Shown: positions 43,575 through 52,343, counted from the stretch's first letter. The stretch: 64,000 bases of DNA from Vannielia litorea (GCF_900142295.1 NZ_FSRL01000001.1:1550001-1614000); one strand, 5' to 3'. The notes: a model not told the origin generated them from the letters alone. Translations and numbers: made by a program.

Positions 43575-44555
43575 ATGACCCGCACTGTCATCGAGTCCAA
43601 GACCAAGACCGTCACCATCGGCTTCGACGAGCCCTTCTGCGTGATCGGCGAGCGGATCAACCCGACCGGCCGCAAGAAGCTGGCCGCCGAGCTGGAGATG
43701 GGCGATTTCTCCACCGTCGAACGCGACGCGCTGGAGCAGGTGGCCTGCGGCGCGACGGTGCTCGACGTGAACTCCGGCGCCGTCTTCACCAACAAGATGG
43801 CCGAAGACCCGCGCTACGCCGACAACAACTTCGTCGAGCCGACGCTGATGAAGCAGCTCATCGAGAAGGTGCAGGCCGTGGTCGACGTGCCGCTCTGCAT
43901 CGACAGCTCGGTGCCCGGCGCGCTGGAGAACGGGCTCGCGATGGCCGAAGGCCGCCCGCTGCTGAACTCGGTGACGGGCGAGGAGGAGCGGCTCGAGCTG
44001 GTGCTGCCGCTGGTGAAAAAATACAACGTGCCCGTGGTGGCGATCTCCAACGACGATACCGGCATCTCCGAGGACCCGGACGTGCGCTTTGCCGTGGCAA
44101 AAAAGATCGTCGAACGCGCCGCCGACTTCGGCATCCCGGCCCATGACATCGTGGTGGATCCGCTGGTCATGCCGATCGGCGCCATGGCGACCGCCGGGCA
44201 CCAGGTCTTCACCCTGGTGCGCCGTCTCCGCGAGGAGCTGGGCGTCAACACCACCTGCGGGGCCTCCAACATCAGCTTCGGCCTGCCGCACCGCCACGGC
44301 GTCAACGCCGCCTTCCTCCCCATGGCCATCGGCGCGGGGATGACCTCGGCGATCATGAACCCGGTCCGTGCCGTGGAGATGGAGGCGATCCGGGCAGCGA
44401 ACCTGCTGATGAACCACGACCCGAACGGCGGCGCCTGGATCGGCTTTTCGCGCATTCTCGATGCCGTCGAGGCCGGCGCCAGCTTCGCCGAGGCCAGCCA
44501 GGCCGCCGCCGAAGGCGGCGCGGGCCGGGGTGGACGCCGCCGCCGCCGGGCGTGA
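43575..44555 (+). CDS. Methyltetrahydrofolate:corrinoid methyltransferase, stand-alone MetH pterin module
   Basis: The 326-residue pterin-binding barrel transfers the methyl group of methyltetrahydrofolate to the cobalt of a corrinoid protein. It has VIGERINPTGRKKLAAELEMG, VLDVNSGAVF, LCIDSSVPGALENGL, LLNSVTGEEERL, VVAISNDDTGI and the NTTCGASNISFGLPHR block. It corresponds to the second module of MetH. After the barrel the protein ends in a tail GRGGRRRRRA with six arginines, coded by CGG and CGC codons. It follows metF directly. A CtrA motif begins six bases after its stop and serves the next gene. Confidence 0.92.
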   Translation: MTRTVIESKTKTVTIGFDEPFCVIGERINPTGRKKLAAELEMGDFSTVERDALEQVACGATVLDVNSGAVFTNKMAEDPRYADNNFVEPTLMKQLIEKVQAVVDVPLCIDSSVPGALENGLAMAEGRPLLNSVTGEEERLELVLPLVKKYNVPVVAISNDDTGISEDPDVRFAVAKKIVERAADFGIPAHDIVVDPLVMPIGAMATAGHQVFTLVRRLREELGVNTTCGASNISFGLPHRHGVNAAFLPMAIGAGMTSAIMNPVRAVEMEAIRAANLLMNHDPNGGAWIGFSRILDAVEAGASFAEASQAAAEGGAGRGGRRRRRA

Positions 44556-44560
44556 GCGGG

Positions 44561-44575
44561 TTAACCGGGTGTTAA
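44561..44575. promoter_or_regulatory. CtrA binding motif
   Basis: TTAACCGGGTGTTAA is an exact TTAA-N7-TTAA match. It begins six bases after the methyltransferase stop and ends 24 bases before the ATG of the small protein at 44600, so it probably controls that gene. Confidence 0.65.
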
Positions 44576-44599
44576 CCACGCGTGCCCGATGCTGCGGCG

Positions 44600-44830
44600 A
44601 TGACCCAGCTTCGTCCCGTTACGGCCAATGATCAGTGGCTCAACCAGATCTTCGCGGCAAAGTCCGTGCAGACCGGCGGCGTTGTGCGCCGACAGGTCGA
44701 GGATGTCGACCGCAAGATCGGGCGCGCGGCGCTGGAGCTTGAGGTGCGGCGGCGCGGCTTTCACCTCGTGGAGGCGGGCGGGCAATACATCGTCATCTGC
44801 ACCCGCGCGCCCCTGCGCGTCCTCGTCTGA
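44600..44830 (+). CDS. Small protein of unknown function, CtrA motif upstream
   Basis: The 76-residue protein is soluble and basic-acidic balanced, with the pattern DQWLNQIFAAKSVQTGGVV, EVDRKIGR-like helix (QVEDVDRKIGRAALELEV) and a C-terminal beta pair FHLVEAGGQYIVICTRAPLR. Homologues in Rhodobacterales are often mislabelled as N-(5'-phosphoribosyl)anthranilate isomerase, which it is not: it is far too short for that barrel. The CtrA site upstream points to a role in motility, cell cycle or gene-transfer-agent control. The start could also be GTG at 44582, but the ATG at 44600 is preferred. Followed by a double hairpin. Confidence 0.7.
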   Translation: MTQLRPVTANDQWLNQIFAAKSVQTGGVVRRQVEDVDRKIGRAALELEVRRRGFHLVEAGGQYIVICTRAPLRVLV

Positions 44831-44833
44831 GCT

Positions 44834-44887
44834 AAAAAATCTTCACGAAGATTTTTCGGGCCCGAAGAATTTTCGTGAAAATTCTTC
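44834..44887. repeat. Double-hairpin inverted repeat
   Basis: Two perfect hairpins lie side by side: AAAAATCTT-CACG-AAGATTTTT (44835-44856) and GAAGAATTTTC-GT-GAAAATTCTTC (44864-44887), joined by the palindrome CGGGCCCG. The two halves are also inverted copies of each other, about 20 of 24 positions matching, so the whole could form a cruciform. It lies just after the small-protein gene and is strikingly AT-rich for this genome. It may act as a bidirectional terminator; no second copy is in the window. Confidence 0.85.
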
Positions 44888-44913
44888 CCCGGCGGCCGTT
44901 GTGTTCGTTGGCG

Positions 44914-44928
44914 TTAACCCGGCCTTAG
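44914..44928. promoter_or_regulatory. Near-match CtrA motif
   Basis: TTAACCCGGCCTTAG matches TTAA-N7-TTAA except the last base. It lies about 197 bases before the gene at 45125, in a 294-base gap whose only other content is the double hairpin. Distance and mismatch make it weak. Confidence 0.3.
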
Positions 44929-45124
44929 GACCTGTGGCGCAAATTGGACGGCATGGACATGAGGGGCCGCATCGCCCTCGCCGCCCAGAACGGGCCTGCA
45001 CTTCACCCCCGCACCGCTCAGCCGTGTCTGACCGGGGGCAATGCGGCCCACTCTGCCACGCCTCCCCCTTGCCACGCCCCGCGCCACGAGGCATCCAAGG
45101 GCCACCCGCGAGGAGGCCCGCCCC

Positions 45125-45619
45125 ATGCGCATAGCCGTCATCTCCATCTCTGTCCTCCTGGGGATCGTCATCATCGCCGCGCTGGCGCTGGGCCTCTCGC
45201 GCCGCAGCCAGACATCTGGCACCGGCCAGGACGAGGCCTTCCCTACCCAATGGAGCGCGGGCCAGTTCACCTACCGGACCGACCTTGTGACCGCCGACTG
45301 CGAGATGCGGATCTCGACCGAGGTGCTTGAACCGGACGGCTTCGAGGCCGAGAACCGCGTGCTCATTGCCCCCATGGCGGCGCTCGACCCGGAGCGGATC
45401 GAAACCACCGCCCGCAACCCGGCCCTGGGCCTGCCCGGCCTTCTGACCTTTCACGCCAGACCGGGCGAGGCCGTCCGCTGCGAGCTGCTCGCGGGCGGGC
45501 CCTGCCCCACGGCGACACGCGACAAGGCGGAGCTTCAGCTTCCGCCGTTCTGGGCCGACCGGCCCGATGACCTGGCGCGGCTCATCCGCGCCGATATCGA
45601 GGCCTGCACCACAGAATGA
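45125..45619 (+). CDS. Unrecognised single-pass membrane or exported protein
   Basis: The 164-residue protein starts with one hydrophobic segment (IAVISISVLLGIVIIAALALGL) that could be a signal anchor, then a soluble domain of about 135 residues with four cysteines, including one in LVTADCEMRIS and one each in RCELLAGGPCP. I do not recognise the family. It overlaps the activase gene by four bases (ATGA), so the two are translationally coupled, and a role tied to the activase is possible. The start follows GAGGAGG with seven bases of spacing. Confidence 0.65.
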   Translation: MRIAVISISVLLGIVIIAALALGLSRRSQTSGTGQDEAFPTQWSAGQFTYRTDLVTADCEMRISTEVLEPDGFEAENRVLIAPMAALDPERIETTARNPALGLPGLLTFHARPGEAVRCELLAGGPCPTATRDKAELQLPPFWADRPDDLARLIRADIEACTTE

Positions 45620-47649
45620 CCGACCCTCTCGTGATCTTCACCCCCTCCGGCAAGCGCGGCCGCGTGCCCGCCGGCACCTCGGTTCTCGCCGCCGCCCGCA
45701 AACTCGGCGTCGATCTCGACTCGGTCTGCGGCGGCCGTGGCATCTGCTCCAAGTGCCAGGTCAGCCCCGGGTTCGGCGAGTTCTCCAAGCACGGGGTGAG
45801 TGTCGCCGAGGATGCGCTCACCGGCTGGAACGAGGTGGAGGCCCGCTACGACCGGGTGCGCGGGTTGAAAGAGGGCCGCCGTCTCGGCTGCCAGGCCTGC
45901 ATCGTCAAGGACGTGGTGATCGACGTTCCGCCCGAGAGCCAGGTGCACAAGCAGGTCATCCGCAAGAGCGCCGACACCCGCGCCATCGAGATGGACCCGG
46001 CCACGCGGCTCTATCTCGTCGAGGTCGAAGAGCCCGACATGCACGCCCCCACGGGCGACCTGGAGAGACTAAAAGTCTCGCTCGAGAAGTCTTGGGAGAT
46101 CAAGGGCTTGCAGATCGACCCTGATCTGCTGCCGCAGCTGCAACCGGCACTGCGCAAGGGCAACTGGCAGGTCACCTGCGCGGTGCATGACGCCGGGCAC
46201 GGCCCCCGCCTGCTGTCGCTCTGGCCCGGCTTCCACGAAGGCCCGCTCCACGGGCTCGCCATCGACCTCGGTTCCACCACGATCGCCGCCCACCTCTGCG
46301 ACCTCGAGAGCGGCGCGGTGCTGGCCTCCTCGGGGGTGATGAACCCGCAGATCCGCTTCGGCGAAGACCTGATGAGCCGTGTCAGCTACGCCATGATGAA
46401 CCCCGGCGGCGCGGCGGAAATGACCGCCGCCGTCCGCGCCGCACTGGCCGACCTCGCCCGCGCCTGCGCCGCCGAGGCCAGCGTCGAACCGGCCTCGATC
46501 TTCGAGGTCACGCTGGTCTGCAACCCGGTCATGCACCACCTCGCGCTGGGGATCGACCCGGTGGAGCTTGGCCAGGCGCCCTTCGCGCTGGCCATGTCCG
46601 ACGCGCTCGACCTGCCCGCCGCCACGCTGCTGCCGGGCGCGATCCATCCGCAGGCCCGCGCCTTCGTGCTGCCCTGCATCGCCGGCCACGTCGGCGCCGA
46701 TGCCGCCGCCGTCGCCCTCTCGGAGGCCCCGCACAGGTCCGACGACCTCGCGCTGGTGGTCGACGTGGGCACCAACGCCGAGATCCTGCTGGGCGACAAG
46801 CGGCGCGTGCTGGCCTGCTCCTCCCCCACCGGTCCGGCCTTCGAGGGGGCGCAGATCAGCTCCGGCCAGCGCGCCGCGCCCGGCGCCATCGAGCGCATCG
46901 AGATAGACCCCGAGACCAGGGAGCCCCGATTCAAGGTCATCGGCTGCGAGCTGTGGAACACCGAAGAGGGCTTCGACCTCGCCACCGCCACCACCGGCGT
47001 CACCGGCATCTGCGGCTCCGGCATCATCGAGGCGGTGGCCGAGATGCGCATGGCCGGGCTGCTCGACCGCTCCGGACTGATCGGCTCGGCGGAGGCCACC
47101 GGCAGCCCCCGCATCACGCCCCAGGGCCGCACCTACGAGTATCTCATCCACGACGGCACCGCCGAGGGCGGCCCGCGCATCACCGTCACCCAGGGCGACA
47201 TCCGCGCCATCCAGCTGGCCAAGTCCGCGCTCTATGCGGGCGCCCGGCTGCTGATGGATGAACTCGGCGTCGACACGGTGGACCGCATCGTCCTCGCCGG
47301 GGCCTTCGGGGCGCATATCTCGCCCAAGCACGCCATGGTGCTCGGCATGATCCCCGACGCGCCGCTGGGCAAGGTCGCCAGCGCCGGAAACGCCGCGGGC
47401 ACCGGTGCACGGATCGCCCTGCTCAACCGCGCCGCGCGGGCCGAGGTGCAGCAGATCGTGCGCGAGATCACCAAGGTCGAAACCGCCATCGAACCGCGCT
47501 TCCAGGAGCATTTCGTGGCCGCCAACGGCATCCCCCATGCCTCCGATCCCTTCCCCGAGCTGGGCAGGATCGCGCCGCTCCCGGAGCCCTCGTTCAATAC
47601 GGGCGGTGGCGGCGAGGCGGGCGCGCGGAGACGTCGTCGCAGGGGCTGA
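45616..47649 (+). CDS. RamA/RACo-like reductive activator of corrinoid protein
   Basis: The 677-residue protein begins with a plant-type 2Fe-2S ferredoxin domain with cysteines 38, 44, 47 and 92, then a linker and a C-terminal ASKHA ATPase domain (LAIDLGSTTIAAHLCDLESG, VVDVGTNAEILLGD, TGICGSGIIEAVAEM, LAGAFGAHISPKHA). This matches the activators that use ATP and electrons to bring Co(II) corrinoid back to Co(I). In Roseobacters such a protein replaces the AdoMet-dependent reactivation domain of MetH. It ends in ARRRRRRG, six arginines written with five different codons (CGG, AGA, CGT, CGC, AGG). It is coupled to the preceding gene by a four-base overlap. Confidence 0.92.
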   Translation: MTDPLVIFTPSGKRGRVPAGTSVLAAARKLGVDLDSVCGGRGICSKCQVSPGFGEFSKHGVSVAEDALTGWNEVEARYDRVRGLKEGRRLGCQACIVKDVVIDVPPESQVHKQVIRKSADTRAIEMDPATRLYLVEVEEPDMHAPTGDLERLKVSLEKSWEIKGLQIDPDLLPQLQPALRKGNWQVTCAVHDAGHGPRLLSLWPGFHEGPLHGLAIDLGSTTIAAHLCDLESGAVLASSGVMNPQIRFGEDLMSRVSYAMMNPGGAAEMTAAVRAALADLARACAAEASVEPASIFEVTLVCNPVMHHLALGIDPVELGQAPFALAMSDALDLPAATLLPGAIHPQARAFVLPCIAGHVGADAAAVALSEAPHRSDDLALVVDVGTNAEILLGDKRRVLACSSPTGPAFEGAQISSGQRAAPGAIERIEIDPETREPRFKVIGCELWNTEEGFDLATATTGVTGICGSGIIEAVAEMRMAGLLDRSGLIGSAEATGSPRITPQGRTYEYLIHDGTAEGGPRITVTQGDIRAIQLAKSALYAGARLLMDELGVDTVDRIVLAGAFGAHISPKHAMVLGMIPDAPLGKVASAGNAAGTGARIALLNRAARAEVQQIVREITKVETAIEPRFQEHFVAANGIPHASDPFPELGRIAPLPEPSFNTGGGGEAGARRRRRRG

Positions 47650-47677
47650 TGCGCGCCGAGTCTCGGGCTTCACATCC

Positions 47678-47694
47678 ATGACAGGCTTTGTCAT
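47678..47694. repeat. Short palindrome ATGACA-N5-TGTCAT
   Basis: The six-base inverted arms lie 28 bases after the activase stop. It could be a small hairpin or a regulator site; nothing else supports either. Confidence 0.35.
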
Positions 47695-47778
47695 TGGCAA
47701 TGCGCGCGCCGGTACCCCATATCTGTTTCAACGCAGCAACGAGCTGACGGATCGAAACGAATTCAAGGCGTTACCCAG

Positions 47779-47901
47779 ATGAGCATGGCCCTCTTCTCCA
47801 CCCTTGCCGCCGCCCTCGGCACTGTGCCGAGCGACGGGCGCTGCGGCAGCCAGCCCGCCGGGCGGCCCGGTACGACCAGCCCGGCACAGCAGGCGGCATG
47901 A
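47779..47901 (+). CDS. Possible 40-residue small protein
   Basis: The frame begins MSMALFSTLAAALGTVPSDG and ends with QQAA. It has a mildly hydrophobic N-terminus and then a Gly/Pro/Arg-rich part. No good ribosome site precedes it (only AAGG at poor spacing) and it shows no family resemblance, so it may not be expressed. Confidence 0.2.
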   Translation: MSMALFSTLAAALGTVPSDGRCGSQPAGRPGTTSPAQQAA

Positions 47902-48057
47902 GTTCTCCCTCCGGCGGCTGACGGGACGCATCCCCGGTCATCCTCCCCATCGGCTCGCCGTCTCCGCGGGCCGCGGGGATGCCCCCGCGCCGGACCCTGC
48001 GGGGCGGTGTGTGGCAGGTCAGGCCCTGCCCCTCCGCCCCGCCTCTTTTTCAGGCCC

Positions 48058-48086
48058 TTGACGGAACGCGCGGCGGGCCGTATCCC
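48058..48086 (+). promoter_or_regulatory. Promoter of tRNA-Gly
   Basis: TTGACG and TATCCC are separated by 17 bases, and the tRNA begins 11 bases after the -10 element, the expected geometry for a stable-RNA promoter. Confidence 0.6.
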
Positions 48087-48096
48087 AACCGTCGCG

Positions 48097-48170
48097 GCGG
48101 GTATGATGTAATGGTAGCCTGTCAGCTTCCCAAGCTGAACGCGCGGGTTCGATTCCCGCTACCCGCTCCA
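48097..48170 (+). tRNA. tRNA-Gly (anticodon CCC)
   Basis: The 74-base sequence has acceptor stem GCGGGTA with TACCCGC, anticodon stem TCAGC/GCTGA with loop TTCCCAA giving anticodon CCC (codon GGG), T-arm GGTTCGATTCC, and an encoded CCA end. Confidence 0.95.
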
Positions 48171-48315
48171 GGTTTTCCGACAGTCGCAATCAGAGGGTGT
48201 GTCTGAAGGCCGGCGTTCAGGGATGCGCAGGCCCGGCCCGTGTTGCGCCCATGTGCGCCACCTGCACCCGGCCGCGCGAGCCCGATCCGGGGCGCAGCCA
48301 GAGCGCGCCCGTCCC

Positions 48316-49917
48316 TCACCTCCGCTTGCGGATGTAGTCCACCAGCATCTGCGTGCTGTCGTCCTTGTCGGCGCCATCGGCCTCTCCGGCCACCACGGGC
48401 TGGAGCGCGACGGCCAGCTCCTTTCCCAGCTCCACGCCCCATTGGTCGAAGCTGTTGATGCCGAGGATCACCCCCTCCACGAAGACCCGGTGCTCGTAGA
48501 GCGCGATGATCATGCCCAGCACCTCCGGCGTCAGCTCGGGATAGAGCAGCATGGTCGAGGGCCGGGAGCCGGGAAAGACGCGATGCGCGGCCTGCCGCTC
48601 CAGCTCGGCGCCGGTGAGGCCCTTGGCCGCCATCAGCGACGTGGCCTCCTTCATCGAGCGGCCGTTCATCAGCGCCTCGGCCTGGGCCAGGCAGTTGGCC
48701 ACCAGAAGCTCGTGCTGATGCGCCAGCTCGCTCTCATGCCCGCGGGCCGCCACCATGAACTCGCAGGGCACAATGCCCGTGCCCTGGTGGATGAGCTGGT
48801 AGAAGGCGTGCTGCCCATTGGTGCCCGGCTCGCCCCAGACGACCGGGCCGGAGGGCACCGTCAGCTTGGCGCCATCCATGCCCACGCGCTTGCCGTTGCT
48901 CTCCATCTCCAGCTGCTGGAGATAGGCCGGAAGCCGCGCCAGGCGCTGATCGTAGGGCAGCACGGCGCGGGTCGGGTACCCGCAGATCTGGTGATGCCAG
49001 ATCCCGACAAGCGCCAGCAGAACGGGCAGGTTGTCCTTGAACTCGGCGGCGCGGAAGTGGCGGTCCATCGCCTGGGCGCCGCGCAGGAAGGCGCGGAAGG
49101 CCTCGGGCCCGATCGCCAGCATCAGCGAGAGCCCGATCGGCCCCCAGACCGAGTAGCGCCCGCCGACCCAATCCTCGAAGCCGAAGACGCGCTCGGCCGG
49201 AATGCCGAAACCCGCCGTCTTCTCAAGGTTGGTGGAGAGCGCGGCGAATTGCGCCTTGGGGTCGCCGCCGCCCTCGCGCATCCAGGCCTTGGCGGTGGCT
49301 GCGTTGGTCATGGTCTCGATGGTGGTGAAGGTCTTGGAGGCCACGATCACCAGCGTATGCCGGGGGTCGAGGCCGCGCAGGGTGTCGGCGATGTCGGCGC
49401 CATCGACATTGGCCACGAAATGGGTGCGCGGGCCGTCGTGGTAGGGCGCGAGCGCAAGGCAGGCCATGGCGGGGCCAAGGTCGGACCCGCCGATGCCTAT
49501 GTTCACCACATCGGTGATGCGGCCCCCTGCCCCGGCAAGGCGCCCCTCGCGCAGGTCGCCCGCAAAGCTCTCCATCCGGCCGAGCACCTCCTTGATGCCG
49601 GGCATCACGTCGGCCCCGTCCACCAGCACCGGGCCGCCGTCGAGGTTGCGCAGCGCGGTGTGCAGCACGGCGCGGCCCTCGGTGTCGTTGATCTTTTCGC
49701 CCGAGAACATCGCCTCGCGCTTGGCGGCCACGCCCGCCTTCTCGGCCAGCTGCATCAGAAGCCAGAGCGCCTCTGTGTCGATGGAGGTCTTGGAGAAGTC
49801 GAACAGCATGTCGCCCATGCGGGCCGAGAAGTTGCTCGCACGGTTGGGCGTGGCGAAGAGCTTGGCGATCGGACGGCGGGCGTGTTCGGCGTGATAGGCC
49901 CTCAGCTTGTCCCACAT
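48316..49917 (-). CDS. pgi: Glucose-6-phosphate isomerase
   Basis: Pgi interconverts glucose-6-phosphate and fructose-6-phosphate. The 533-residue protein has the family signatures [19 protein letters not shown], the SIS-domain block [34 protein letters not shown] and the C-terminal [17 protein letters not shown] with the catalytic lysine. The glutamate of [19 protein letters not shown] is intact. It lies 86 bases downstream of pgl on the same strand, so zwf-pgl-pgi form one sugar-phosphate unit that feeds the Entner-Doudoroff or pentose phosphate route. Confidence 0.97.
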   Translation of the reverse strand: MWDKLRAYHAEHARRPIAKLFATPNRASNFSARMGDMLFDFSKTSIDTEALWLLMQLAEKAGVAAKREAMFSGEKINDTEGRAVLHTALRNLDGGPVLVDGADVMPGIKEVLGRMESFAGDLREGRLAGAGGRITDVVNIGIGGSDLGPAMACLALAPYHDGPRTHFVANVDGADIADTLRGLDPRHTLVIVASKTFTTIETMTNAATAKAWMREGGGDPKAQFAALSTNLEKTAGFGIPAERVFGFEDWVGGRYSVWGPIGLSLMLAIGPEAFRAFLRGAQAMDRHFRAAEFKDNLPVLLALVGIWHHQICGYPTRAVLPYDQRLARLPAYLQQLEMESNGKRVGMDGAKLTVPSGPVVWGEPGTNGQHAFYQLIHQGTGIVPCEFMVAARGHESELAHQHELLVANCLAQAEALMNGRSMKEATSLMAAKGLTGAELERQAAHRVFPGSRPSTMLLYPELTPEVLGMIIALYEHRVFVEGVILGINSFDQWGVELGKELAVALQPVVAGEADGADKDDSTQMLVDYIRKRR

Positions 49918-50003
49918 GGATGGTATCCTTTCGTCGATCCGCCTTCCGGCCCGTAGTGTCTCAAATAGATGCAGGAAGGCTTAACGGCCGTCCCGCCCGC
50001 ACC

Positions 50004-50678
50004 TCAGGGTGCCCAATGCACCGTTGCCTCGCCGAGAACCACCCGCACCGGGGCCTCCTCGTTGGACAGGCCCCGCGTGCGGTGGAGCGCGGCCAGCTTG
50101 GCCTCTCCGGTGATGAGGATATGCGTCGAGAGCGCCCCTTGAAGCACCGGCGCCGAGAGCGTGATGCGCGGCTCGTCCGCCGCCTCGGCGCGCATCGGCA
50201 ACAGGATCGGCGCATCGGGCGCAAGCGCCTCGGCCAGCCGGTCGGCGCCCGGAAACAGCGATGCCGTGTGCATGTCGGCGCCCATGCCGAGCAGTAGCAC
50301 CTGGATCGGCAGATGCGGCGCGATCGCCTCGGCGAGCCGCTCCATCGCATCCTCGGGCCGTGCCTCCGGCGCATAGAGCGGCAGGTAGGTGGCCGCCGCT
50401 GCCGGGCCGGTCAGCAGCCGCTCGCGGATCAGGCGGGTGTTGGAGCGCGGGCTGTCCTCGGGCACCCAGCGCTCGTCGTTCAGAAACACGGCGATCCGGC
50501 TCCAGTCGAGCGAGGAGCGGCCCGCGAGCATGTCGAAGACAGGCCCCGGCGTGGTGCCGCCGGGCACGCAGAGGCTCGCCCGCTCGTGGGTTTCCAGCGC
50601 CATGGTGAGCTCCGACGAGATCTGGTCGGCCAGATCCATCATCATCATCTCGGCATCGGGGTATTCGCGCAGCCTCAT
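50004..50678 (-). CDS. pgl: 6-Phosphogluconolactonase
   Basis: Pgl hydrolyses 6-phosphogluconolactone made by Zwf. The 224-residue protein has the NagB/DevB fold with LCVPGGTTPGPVFDML, FLNDERWVPEDSPRSN and LLLGMGADMHTASLFPG, the three conserved blocks. The start at 50678 forms an ATGA overlap with the zwf stop, so translation is coupled; an alternative ATG at 50696 lies inside zwf. Confidence 0.94.
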   Translation of the reverse strand: MRLREYPDAEMMMMDLADQISSELTMALETHERASLCVPGGTTPGPVFDMLAGRSSLDWSRIAVFLNDERWVPEDSPRSNTRLIRERLLTGPAAAATYLPLYAPEARPEDAMERLAEAIAPHLPIQVLLLGMGADMHTASLFPGADRLAEALAPDAPILLPMRAEAADEPRITLSAPVLQGALSTHILITGEAKLAALHRTRGLSNEEAPVRVVLGEATVHWAP

Positions 50679-52132
50679 ACCTTGATGTCCCGCCATTTGC
50701 GGCCGTCGCGGTGCATCAGCGCCAGCGCGTCATCGGGGCCGGAGCTGCCCGCGTCATAGGGTTTGGGCACATCGTGCCGGTCGATCCAGCCCTGGATGAT
50801 CGGGTCGGTCCAGGCCCAGGCCGCCTCCACCTCGTCGCCACGCATGAAGAGCGTCTGGTTGCCCCGGATCACGTCCATGATCAGGCGCTCGTAGGCGTCG
50901 GGCACGTCCTCCGCATCGGGCCCCAGCGCATCGGCGAAACTCATGTCGAGCGGCACGTCCATCAGGCGCATGCCCCCCGGACCCGGCTCCTTGATGGTGA
51001 CGCCCAACTCCATGCCCTCGTTGGGCTGGAGGCGGATGGTCAGGATGTTGCGGTGCAGCCCGGCCTCGGGGCCGAAGATCGAGTGCGGCGTATCCTTGAA
51101 CACCACCGCGATCTCCGAGGCCCGCGCCCTGAGCCGCTTGCCGGTGCGCAGGTAGAAGGGCGTGCCCGCCCACCGCCAGTTGGAAATACCCACCTTCATC
51201 GCCACGTAGCTTTCGGTGCGGCTGCGCGCGTCTTCCACGTCGTCGCGGTAGCCCGGCCCGTCCGGCCCCTTGTCATACTGGCCGCGCACGATGTGATGCG
51301 GATCCACCTCGTCGAGCGCCCGGATCACCTTCAGCTTCTCGTCGCGCACCGCGTCGGGGTCGAACTTGGCGGGCGGCTCCATGGCAATGAGGCACAAAAG
51401 CTGCATCAGGTGGTTCTGCACCATGTCCCGCATCGCGCCCGACTTGTCGTAATAGGAGCCGCGCCCGCCCACGCCCACCGTCTCGGCCACGGTGATCTGG
51501 ATGTGGTCGACGTACTGGCTGTTCCACAGCGGCTCGAACAGCATGTTGCCAAAGCGGACGGCCATGAGGTTCTGCACCGTCTCCTTGCCGAGGTAGTGGT
51601 CGATCCGGTAGATCTGGTGCTCCTCGAAATGCGCGGCCAGCGAGGCGTTCAGCGCCCTGGCCGAGCCGAGATCGTGGCCGAAGGGCTTTTCCACCACGAT
51701 CCGCGCATCATCGCCGGCAATGCCGTGGCTCTTCAGCCGTTCGGCGAGGTCGCCGAAGAGGCTGGGACCGACCGAGAAGTAGAAGGCCTTGACCACGCCA
51801 TCGCGCATCAGCCCCTTCAGCTCTGGCCAGCCGCCCTCGCCCTTGGCGTCGATCGCCACGTAGTCGAGCCGTTCGAGAAAGTCTCCCACCCCGGCCACGT
51901 CGGACTTGTGGCGCGGGTCGCCGAACTCCTCGATCGCCTCCTTGACCATCTGCTGATAGCCAGCCCGGTCGAGCTCGGAGCGCGCCGCGCCGATGATCCG
52001 CGCCTCCTTGGGCATCTGCCCCGAGGCCATCCGGCGGTAGAGGCCGGGCAGGATCTTGCGTCGGGCGAGGTCGCCCGTGCCGCCGAAAATCACGAGGTCG
52101 AACGGATCGACGGGAATGACGCGTGAAACCAT
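50675..52132 (-). CDS. zwf: Glucose-6-phosphate 1-dehydrogenase
   Basis: Zwf oxidises glucose-6-phosphate with NADP or NAD and starts the oxidative pentose phosphate and Entner-Doudoroff routes. The 485-residue protein has the nucleotide motif VIFGGTGDLARRKILPGLYR, the catalytic RIDHYLGKETVQNLMA block with its histidine and lysines, and FYLRTGKRL. It heads the zwf-pgl-pgi unit. A perfect GTTAGCGCTAAC palindrome 37 bases upstream of the start suggests control by a LacI-family regulator. Confidence 0.97.
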   Translation of the reverse strand: MVSRVIPVDPFDLVIFGGTGDLARRKILPGLYRRMASGQMPKEARIIGAARSELDRAGYQQMVKEAIEEFGDPRHKSDVAGVGDFLERLDYVAIDAKGEGGWPELKGLMRDGVVKAFYFSVGPSLFGDLAERLKSHGIAGDDARIVVEKPFGHDLGSARALNASLAAHFEEHQIYRIDHYLGKETVQNLMAVRFGNMLFEPLWNSQYVDHIQITVAETVGVGGRGSYYDKSGAMRDMVQNHLMQLLCLIAMEPPAKFDPDAVRDEKLKVIRALDEVDPHHIVRGQYDKGPDGPGYRDDVEDARSRTESYVAMKVGISNWRWAGTPFYLRTGKRLRARASEIAVVFKDTPHSIFGPEAGLHRNILTIRLQPNEGMELGVTIKEPGPGGMRLMDVPLDMSFADALGPDAEDVPDAYERLIMDVIRGNQTLFMRGDEVEAAWAWTDPIIQGWIDRHDVPKPYDAGSSGPDDALALMHRDGRKWRDIKV

Positions 52133-52168
52133 GGGTTCTCCCTGCGGATCGGCGCCTCTCCGGGCGGC

Positions 52169-52180
52169 GTTAGCGCTAAC
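52169..52180. promoter_or_regulatory. Probable LacI-family operator upstream of zwf
   Basis: GTTAGCGCTAAC is a perfect 12-base palindrome with a central CG, the form bound by LacI-family sugar regulators. It lies 37 bases before the zwf start. No LacI-family gene is in the window. Confidence 0.6.
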
Positions 52181-52343
52181 GGCCCCGGTTTACCCGCAAG
52201 CCTGCCCGGAGTCTAGCACCCGCGCGATACCGGGCAAACCGCGCGTGACGGGATTTGTCATCGCCTTGCCCGTTGTCCGAGCCGGCCCGGGCCGCCATAG
52301 TCGGATCAGCAATTTCCGTCAGATCATTTCCGGGAGCCCCGCC

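Larger units (their letters stand above)
47650..48096. other. Intergenic region after the activase gene
   Basis: The 447-base stretch holds no convincing gene. It contains a short palindrome ATGACA-N5-TGTCAT (47678-47694), a weak 40-codon frame (47779-47901), and near the end a good promoter for tRNA-Gly. Confidence 0.6.

Noticed and set aside
46069..47700. 543-codon minus-strand frame opposite the activase
   Set aside because: It is the shadow of a well-conserved ferredoxin-ATPase gene on the plus strand.
36627..48170. tRNA-Ser and tRNA-Gly as integration sites of a mobile element
   Set aside because: No integrase, no repeated tRNA 3' ends and no phage genes are found next to either tRNA.
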